This document shows positions 31,539 through 36,864 of a stretch of 36,864 nucleotides of DNA, in pieces; the first letter of the stretch is position 1, and each line of letters begins with the position of its first letter. The notes below the pieces were generated by a model. The model was not told the origin of the DNA, ran no database searches, and worked only from the letters and a program-made list of their open reading frames with translations. A program made the translations under genes and the position numbers. This DNA is from Gammaproteobacteria bacterium (GTDB taxonomy: Bacteria; Pseudomonadota; Gammaproteobacteria; Pseudomonadales; Azotimanducaceae), in NCBI GenBank assembly GCA_028820495.1, contig JAPPIX010000219.1, forward strand, positions 1-36,864, in the 5' to 3' direction.

Positions 31539-31865
31539 ATGAACAAGATAAGAAAAGACGACGAAGTCATCGTGATTGCCGGACGCGACCGCGGACGGCG
31601 CGGCGAAGTGCTCGAAGTGCGCCGCGATGGCCGTCTCATCGTGGCGGGCGTCAATCTGTTGAAGAAGCACCAGCGAGGCGACCCGAATCGAGGCCAGCAA
31701 GGCGGCATCGTCGAACGGGAAGGCCCGATCGACGCTTCCAACGTCGCCATCTGGAATGACGCCGAGCAACGTGCCGACCGAGTGGGCTTTCGCATCGAGA
31801 ACGACGGCGGGAACACCGAAAAGGTCCGCTACTTCAAATCAACGGGCGAAGTTTTGGATAGCTAG
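31539..31865 (+). CDS. rplX: Ribosomal protein L24
   Basis: 108 residues. KOW motif region [21 protein letters not shown] and [28 protein letters not shown] identify it. L24 starts 50S assembly. Start is 15 bases after the tandem repeat, with only a weak AGAAG ribosome-binding site. Confidence 0.96.
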   Translation: MNKIRKDDEVIVIAGRDRGRRGEVLEVRRDGRLIVAGVNLLKKHQRGDPNRGQQGGIVEREGPIDASNVAIWNDAEQRADRVGFRIENDGGNTEKVRYFKSTGEVLDS

Positions 31866-31866
31866 A

Positions 31867-32415
31867 ATGAGCGGCTTTCTGGAAGACTACCGGGATCGGA
31901 TCCGCCCCGCCCTCAAGGAGGAATTGGGGCTGGCCAGCATCATGCAGGTGCCGCAGCTTGAGAAGGTGACCCTGAACATGGGGGTCGGCGAGGCGGTGGG
32001 CGACCGCAAGATCATGGAGGCGGCCGTCGCCGACTTGACGGCCATTTCGGGCCAAAAGCCCATCATCACCAAGGCGCGCAAGTCCGAGGCGGGTTTCAAG
32101 ATCCGGGAAGGCTACCCGGTCGGTTGCAAGGTGACGCTCCGCCGCAGGCGCATGTACGAGTTCCTGGAACGGCTGGTTGGCGTGGCCATTCCGCGCATCC
32201 GCGACTTTCGCGGGTTGAATCCCAAGTCGTTCGACGGACGCGGCAACTTCTCCATGGGCATCGTGGAGCAAATCGTGTTCGCTGAAATCGACTACGACAA
32301 GATCGACAAGATTCGCGGTCTTGACATCACGGTGACCACCACCGCCACTACCGATGCGGAGGCCTTGGCCCTGCTGCGGCAGTTCAATTTCCCGTTCCGG
32401 CAGCCAGCGGCTTAA
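31867..32415 (+). CDS. rplE: Ribosomal protein L5
   Basis: 182 residues. [42 protein letters not shown] and [26 protein letters not shown] are typical. L5 binds 5S rRNA and forms a bridge to the 30S head. ATG lies one base after the rplX stop; a longer upstream frame overlaps rplX and was not used. Confidence 0.97.
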   Translation: MSGFLEDYRDRIRPALKEELGLASIMQVPQLEKVTLNMGVGEAVGDRKIMEAAVADLTAISGQKPIITKARKSEAGFKIREGYPVGCKVTLRRRRMYEFLERLVGVAIPRIRDFRGLNPKSFDGRGNFSMGIVEQIVFAEIDYDKIDKIRGLDITVTTTATTDAEALALLRQFNFPFRQPAA

Positions 32416-32555
32416 AGCTAGGCGGCACTATTTATGAAAAACAAGCGGACCCATTATCGTGGCGGACAGGCTTATCCTTCGGCGTCGGCGGCTTGGCGCA
32501 CTGCGGCAAGCTGAAGGCTCTCATCAACCAAGCATCAGCACAACGGATCAAGAAC

Positions 32556-32861
32556 ATGGCAAAGGCATCGATGATTGAGCGGGAAAAGAAGCGTGCCAAA
32601 GTGGCCGCCCGCTACCAGGCCAAGCGCGCCGAGCTCAAGGCCATCATCAACAATCGCAACCTTTCCGATGACGAGCATTGGGAGGCGCAGCTCAAGCTTC
32701 AGAAGCTGCCGCGCGACGCCTCGCCGGTGCGCCGGCAACGCCGTTGCGGCCTGACCGGCCGGCCGCATGGCGTGTATCGAAAGTTTGGCCTTGGCCGCAA
32801 CAAGCTGCGCGAGGCGGCAATGCGCGGCGATGTGCCGGGCTTGGTCAAGGCGAGTTGGTAG
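32556..32861 (+). CDS. rpsN: Ribosomal protein S14, long zinc-free type
   Basis: 101 residues, the same length as E. coli S14, with [20 protein letters not shown] start and [29 protein letters not shown]. It lacks the CxxC...CxxC pairs of the short zinc-binding form. A 140-base gap without an identified gene separates it from rplE. Confidence 0.97.
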   Translation: MAKASMIEREKKRAKVAARYQAKRAELKAIINNRNLSDDEHWEAQLKLQKLPRDASPVRRQRRCGLTGRPHGVYRKFGLGRNKLREAAMRGDVPGLVKASW

Positions 32862-32870
32862 GAGCAGTCC

Positions 32871-33263
32871 ATGACCATGCAGGATCCCATCGCCGACCTC
32901 CTCACCCGGGTGCGCAACGCCCAGAGCGTCGGCCACCCGGAAGTGGCCATGCCGCACTCCAAGGCCAAGGCGGCCATCTGCGAGGTGCTGGAGCAGGAAG
33001 GCTATATTGAGGGTTTCAGCGTCAGCGGCGAAGGCAAGCGGGAACTGACCGTGCAACTCAAGTATCACGCCGGGGAGCCGGTCATCGCGGAGATTCACCG
33101 GGTCAGCCGGCCGGGGCTGCGAATCTACAAGGGCAAGGCGGAATTGCCCAAGGTGCGCGGCGGGTTGGGCGTCGCCATCGTCAGCACCAGCCAAGGCGTG
33201 ATGACCGACCGCCACGCGCGCCGGCTCGGCGTCGGCGGCGAAGTGCTTTGTACGGTGTTCTAG
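32871..33263 (+). CDS. rpsH: Ribosomal protein S8
   Basis: 130 residues, [18 protein letters not shown] start and [27 protein letters not shown] end. In E. coli S8 binds 16S rRNA and represses the spc operon by binding mRNA near rplE; I cannot confirm a matching site here. Confidence 0.97.
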   Translation: MTMQDPIADLLTRVRNAQSVGHPEVAMPHSKAKAAICEVLEQEGYIEGFSVSGEGKRELTVQLKYHAGEPVIAEIHRVSRPGLRIYKGKAELPKVRGGLGVAIVSTSQGVMTDRHARRLGVGGEVLCTVF

Positions 33264-33270
33264 TTTTAGC

Positions 33271-33804
33271 ATGTCCCGAATAGCCGACAATCCAGTTGCC
33301 GTGCCGGAAGGCGTGGAGGCGGCCGTCAGCGGCGCCAGCATTCGGGTGTCCGGCGCCAAGGGCACCTTGGAGACGGCGATCCACCCGTCCGTTGAGGTCG
33401 CCCAGGAAGACGGCGTGCTGCGCTTCAGGGCCCGCACCAAATCCAAGAGCGGCAAGGCGCTGGCGGGCACCACCCGCTCCCTGGTCAACAACATGGTGCA
33501 GGGGGTCAGCGTCGGCTTTGAGAAACGGCTGCAATTGCAAGGGGTGGGCTACCGCGCGGCCGTCAAGGGAGAGACGCTGACGTTGCAGCTCGGCTTCTCC
33601 CACCCGGTGGAGTATCAGTTGCCCAAAGGGGTCAGCGCGGCGACGCCCAGCCAGACGGAAATCGTCATTTCAGGCGCTGACAAGCAACTCGTCGGCCAAG
33701 TGAGCGCGGAGATTCGCAGCTTCCGGCCGCCGGAGCCCTACAAGGGCAAGGGCGTGCGCTACCTAGGCGAGCAGGTGCGGCGCAAGGAAGCCAAGAAGAA
33801 GTAG
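33271..33804 (+). CDS. rplF: Ribosomal protein L6
   Basis: 177 residues, same length as E. coli L6. Two-domain protein with [17 protein letters not shown] and [27 protein letters not shown], ending [29 protein letters not shown]. It follows rpsH by 7 bases. Confidence 0.98.
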   Translation: MSRIADNPVAVPEGVEAAVSGASIRVSGAKGTLETAIHPSVEVAQEDGVLRFRARTKSKSGKALAGTTRSLVNNMVQGVSVGFEKRLQLQGVGYRAAVKGETLTLQLGFSHPVEYQLPKGVSAATPSQTEIVISGADKQLVGQVSAEIRSFRPPEPYKGKGVRYLGEQVRRKEAKKK

Positions 33805-33827
33805 CGGCAGGAACGCGGAGAGCAAGC

Positions 33828-34178
33828 ATGATCAACAAGAAACAGGCAAGGCTGCGCCGGGCGCGCCGAGGGCGCATGAAGATGCGCGAGCTCGGCGTCA
33901 GCCGGTTGACCGTCAACCGCTCGCCGCGCCACATCTACGCCCAGGTGCTGTCAGCCGATGGCGCCAATGTCTTGGCGCAAGCCTCCACGCTCGACAAGAG
34001 CCTGCGCGAGGGGGCTACCGGCAATGTGGAGGCGGCCGCCAAGGTGGGGGCGCTGGTTGCCGAACGAGCCCAGGCAGCGGGCGTCAGCCAGGTCGCCTTC
34101 GACCGCTCCGGGTACAAGTTCCACGGTCGCGTGAAGGCGCTTGCCGAAGCGGCCCGAGAAGGGGGTTTGGAGTTCTAG
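33828..34178 (+). CDS. rplR: Ribosomal protein L18
   Basis: 116 residues with basic N-terminus ([21 protein letters not shown]), [23 protein letters not shown] and [27 protein letters not shown]18 binds 5S rRNA together with L5. Confidence 0.97.
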   Translation: MINKKQARLRRARRGRMKMRELGVSRLTVNRSPRHIYAQVLSADGANVLAQASTLDKSLREGATGNVEAAAKVGALVAERAQAAGVSQVAFDRSGYKFHGRVKALAEAAREGGLEF

Positions 34179-34183
34179 CACTC

Positions 34184-34687
34184 ATGGCATACACAGAGGA
34201 AATTCGCGAAGAGGGGCTGCTGGAGAAGACGGTCCGGGTGAACCGGGTGGCGAAAGCCGTCAAGGGCGGCCGGCTGTTCGGCTTCACTGCCCTGACCGTG
34301 GTGGGCGACGGCAAGGGCAAGGTCGGGTTCGGGCGCGGCAAGGCCCGGGAAGTGCCGGTGGCGATTCAAAAGGCCATGGAAGTCGCCCGCCGCAACATGG
34401 TGGACATCGAACTCAACGGCTCCACCATCTGGTACGCGATCACGGAACGCCACGGCGCATCGAAGGTCTATATGCAACCCGCCTCCGAAGGCACCGGCAT
34501 CATTGCCGGCGGCGCCATGCGCGCCGTCCTGGAAGCGGCGGGGGTGCATAACGTGCTGGCCAAGTGCTACGGCTCGACCAATCCGGACAACGTGGTGCGG
34601 GCGACCTTCAACGCCCTGACGAACATGCGTTCGCCGGCCGTCATTGCCGAAAAGCGCGGCAAGAGCGTCGAGGAAATCAGCGCTTAG
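34184..34687 (+). CDS. rpsE: Ribosomal protein S5
   Basis: 167 residues, as in E. coli. [43 protein letters not shown] and the [22 protein letters not shown] block are characteristic; the first is the dsRNA-binding domain near mRNA entry. It follows rplR by 5 bases. Confidence 0.98.
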   Translation: MAYTEEIREEGLLEKTVRVNRVAKAVKGGRLFGFTALTVVGDGKGKVGFGRGKAREVPVAIQKAMEVARRNMVDIELNGSTIWYAITERHGASKVYMQPASEGTGIIAGGAMRAVLEAAGVHNVLAKCYGSTNPDNVVRATFNALTNMRSPAVIAEKRGKSVEEISA

Positions 34688-34723
34688 CGCACGGCCGCCA
34701 GGACGGAAAACAGGGCAGCAACC

Positions 34724-34990
34724 ATGGCTGAAGACAACGCCAAAACAGCGACGAGTGGCAAGCGGATGATCCGGGTGACCCAGACCAAGAGTGCCGCCGG
34801 TCGGCTCAAGCGGCACAAGGCCTGCGTGGCGGGCTTGGGGCTGCGCCGCATCGGTCACACCGTGGAGGTGGAGGACACCCCGGCGGTGCGCGGCATGATC
34901 AACCGGGTCAGCTACATGGTCCAAGTCGTTGGGGAGGCGAACGCGACGATGCCACAGAGCGGCAGCAGGGCGGTCGTCGGGCGCAAATGA
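34724..34990 (+). CDS. rpmD: Ribosomal protein L30 with extended ends
   Basis: 88 residues against about 59 in E. coli. The L30 core runs from [55 protein letters not shown]; about 13 residues precede it and about 19 ([19 protein letters not shown]) follow it. Extensions of this size are not usual for L30 and are read in a single open frame with no sign of frameshift. Confidence 0.94.
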   Translation: MAEDNAKTATSGKRMIRVTQTKSAAGRLKRHKACVAGLGLRRIGHTVEVEDTPAVRGMINRVSYMVQVVGEANATMPQSGSRAVVGRK

Positions 34991-35040
34991 TGGCTACTTC
35001 GGCAACCGTTTCCCGCGAACAAGAGGTGAAAGAGAAAGGC

Positions 35041-35481
35041 ATGCGCATCAATGATTTGCATCCGGCGCCGGGCAGCAAGCGCGCCAAGCGGCGGGTCGGA
35101 CGGGGCCGCGGCTCCGGGCATGGCAAGACCTCGGGCCGCGGCCAGAAGGGGCAAAAGGCGCGCTCCGGAGGCGGTGTGCCACCCGGCTTTGAAGGCGGGC
35201 AGCTGCCCTTGCAAATGCGGGTGCCCAAGTTCGGCTTCCGCTCCCGGATCGGTGCGTCCACCGCCGAGGTTCGGCTGGGTGAATTGGCCCGCATCGAGGG
35301 CAATGTGGTGGACTTGGCGCAGCTTAAGGCGGCCAACCTCGTGCGTCGCGACATGAAGCGGGCGCGCATCATGCTCTCCGGGCGAATCGAGCGCCCCCTC
35401 ACCGTGCGCGGCAAGGACATTCACGTCACCCGAGGCGCGGCGGCGGCCATCGAAGCGGCAGGAGGTAAGGTCGAGTCCTGA
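35041..35481 (+). CDS. rplO: Ribosomal protein L15
   Basis: 146 residues from the ATG that gives the family start [22 protein letters not shown]. An in-frame ATG at 34987 overlapping the rpmD stop (ATGA) would add 18 residues; it may be used for coupling but is unlike other L15 N-termini. The Gly- and basic-rich [20 protein letters not shown] region confirms identity. Confidence 0.96.
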   Translation: MRINDLHPAPGSKRAKRRVGRGRGSGHGKTSGRGQKGQKARSGGGVPPGFEGGQLPLQMRVPKFGFRSRIGASTAEVRLGELARIEGNVVDLAQLKAANLVRRDMKRARIMLSGRIERPLTVRGKDIHVTRGAAAAIEAAGGKVES

Positions 35482-35505
35482 GCACGTCCCTTGGCGGGCG
35501 GGGTA

Positions 35506-35529
35506 TTCGACCAGAGCTTCGACCAGAGC
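35506..35529 (+). repeat. Two perfect 12-bp tandem units before secY
   Basis: TTCGACCAGAGC occurs twice head to tail in the 60-base gap between rplO and secY, ending 12 bases before the secY ATG and just upstream of the AGAAGGA ribosome-binding site. Confidence 0.85.
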
Positions 35530-35541
35530 TAGAGAAGGATC

Positions 35542-36864
35542 ATGGCGATTAATCCAGGACAACTGGGCGGTACGCAGGCGGGGCTGACTGAGCTCCGCAA
35601 CCGGCTGCTGTTCGTCCTGTTTGCGCTGCTGGTCTATCGCATCGGCACCCACATTCCGCTGCCCGGCATCAACCCGGACCGGCTGCGGGCGCTGTTCGAG
35701 CAAAATCAGGGCGGCATCCTTGAGCTGTTCAACATGTTCTCCGGCGGCGCCTTGGAGCGCATGAGCATCCTGGCCCTGAACGTGGTGCCCTACATCACCT
35801 CCAGCATCATCATGAACCTGATGAGCATGATGTATCCCAGCCTGCAGCAACTGCGCAAGGAAGGGGAGTCCGGGCGGCGCAAAATCACCCAGTACACCCG
35901 CTACGGCACGCTGCTGATCGCCTTGGTGCAGGGCCTGTCCCTGACGGTCACGCTGGCCAACCAGGGGCTGGCGTTCTCAACCGGCTTTGCCTTTTACTTC
36001 GTGGCCACCGTCACCTTGGTGACCGGGGCGCTGTTCATGATGTGGCTCGGGGAGCAGATCACGGAACGGGGGGTCGGCAACGGCATCTCGCTGATCATCT
36101 TTGCGGGCATTGTTTCCGGTTTTCCGGGTGCCATCGGGCAATCCTTCGAAGCGGCCCGCCAAGGCGACATCAACATCATCGCCCTGCTGGCCATCGCCCT
36201 GCTCGCCATTGCGGTGGTCGGCTTCGTGGTCTTCATCGAACGCGGCCAGCGGCGCATCACCGTCAACTACGCCAAGCGCCAGCAAGGCCGGCGCGTCTTC
36301 CAAGGCCAGGCCAGCCATTTGCCTTTGAAGATCAACATGGCCGGCGTCATACCCGCCATCTTCGCTTCCAGCCTGCTGCTCGCGCCCGCCTCCGTGGCCC
36401 AGTGGTTCGGCCAAGGGCCAGGGCTGGGCTGGCTGCAGCAGGTGGCCCTGGTGCTTTCGCCGGGGCAGCCGCTATACATTCTGATGTTTGCCGGCGGCAT
36501 CATCTTCTTCAGCTTTTTCTACACGGCGATTCAGTTCGACCCGAAGGACATGGCGGACAACCTCAAGCGCCAGGGGGCCTATGTGCCCGGCATCCGCCCG
36601 GGCCAGCAGACGGCGCGCTACATCGATGACGTGGTCACCCGCCTCACCGTGTTCGGCTCCCTGTACGTTACACTGGTCTGCTTGCTGCCGGAGTTCATGG
36701 TGGTGGCCTCCAACGTCACGTTTCAGCTCGGCGGCACCGCCCTGCTGATCGTCGTGGTGGTGGCGATGGATTTCATGTCCCAAGTGCAGGCGCACCTGAT
36801 GTCGAGCCAATACGCCAAGCTCATGGAGAAATCGAATCTTAAGGGCTACGGCCGCCGGCGTTAG
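35542..36864 (+). CDS. secY: Protein translocase channel subunit SecY
   Basis: 440 residues, complete, its TAG being the last three bases of the window. Ten membrane segments are visible, with the [10 protein letters not shown] and [28 protein letters not shown] regions (plug and TM2), and cytosolic loops [19 protein letters not shown] (C4) and [31 protein letters not shown] (C5), which contact SecA and the ribosome. AGAAGGA is 5 bases before the ATG. Forms the Sec channel with SecE and SecG, which should be encoded elsewhere. Confidence 0.98.
   Translation: MAINPGQLGGTQAGLTELRNRLLFVLFALLVYRIGTHIPLPGINPDRLRALFEQNQGGILELFNMFSGGALERMSILALNVVPYITSSIIMNLMSMMYPSLQQLRKEGESGRRKITQYTRYGTLLIALVQGLSLTVTLANQGLAFSTGFAFYFVATVTLVTGALFMMWLGEQITERGVGNGISLIIFAGIVSGFPGAIGQSFEAARQGDINIIALLAIALLAIAVVGFVVFIERGQRRITVNYAKRQQGRRVFQGQASHLPLKINMAGVIPAIFASSLLLAPASVAQWFGQGPGLGWLQQVALVLSPGQPLYILMFAGGIIFFSFFYTAIQFDPKDMADNLKRQGAYVPGIRPGQQTARYIDDVVTRLTVFGSLYVTLVCLLPEFMVVASNVTFQLGGTALLIVVVVAMDFMSQVQAHLMSSQYAKLMEKSNLKGYGRRR

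Noticed and set aside
1-36864. CRISPR arrays, tRNA, rRNA, integrases or transposases
   Set aside because: I looked for regularly spaced repeats, tRNA-like sequence and transposase or integrase motifs and saw none.

Overview
The window looks like a chromosomal segment of an uncultivated gammaproteobacterium-like organism. It is GC-rich, and its S10-spc ribosomal protein order, S14 of the long zinc-free type, panB-panC-coaX set and YhhQ-type transporter all fit Pseudomonadota. This is an inference from gene content; there is no rRNA gene in the window.

Bases 1-12,600 are an accessory region. It holds an unrecognised two-gene minus-strand unit running off the left edge, a DUF4396 membrane protein, a TacA-like antitoxin without its toxin, a VapBC pair, a Tsx-like outer-membrane barrel, a GNAT acetyltransferase and two unrelated PD-(D/E)XK nuclease-like proteins. 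It also holds a small membrane protein, an acyl-CoA synthetase with an F420-type LLM oxidoreductase, a DUF2384-type antitoxin with a RES toxin, and a sterol-methyltransferase-like enzyme. Bases 12,750-15,313 carry panB-panC-coaX (pantothenate to CoA), with a TTG-started panB overlapping a possible 39-codon leader ORF.

Bases 15,440-20,969 are the most interesting part: an AT-richer, class II microcin-like export cluster. A 57-residue precursor has a 15-residue double-glycine leader of colicin V type and a 42-residue core with two cysteines. A strong hairpin terminator follows it. Then come a lipoprotein with two retropepsin-like aspartyl protease lobes, an HlyD/CvaA-type adaptor and a C39-peptidase ABC transporter (CvaB/RaxB type). 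Last is a small hybrid gene whose N-terminus copies the lipoprotein signal region of the protease gene and whose C-terminus copies the core of the precursor. No conventional immunity gene is visible. The protease lipoprotein and the hybrid lipoprotein are the candidates for immunity, decoy or maturation roles.

Bases 21,336-25,832 are housekeeping or catabolic genes: agmatinase-family ureohydrolase, LLM flavin oxidoreductase, D-2-hydroxyacid dehydrogenase and queuosine-precursor transporter on plus, and an SDR oxidoreductase on minus. Bases 25,872-36,864 are the S10 and spc ribosomal operons from rpsJ to secY in canonical order. A promoter and a terminator-like hairpin precede rpsJ, and a second terminator-like hairpin lies between rpsJ and rplC, suggesting attenuation control. 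Small tandem repeats sit in or between rpmC, rplN-rplX and rplO-secY.
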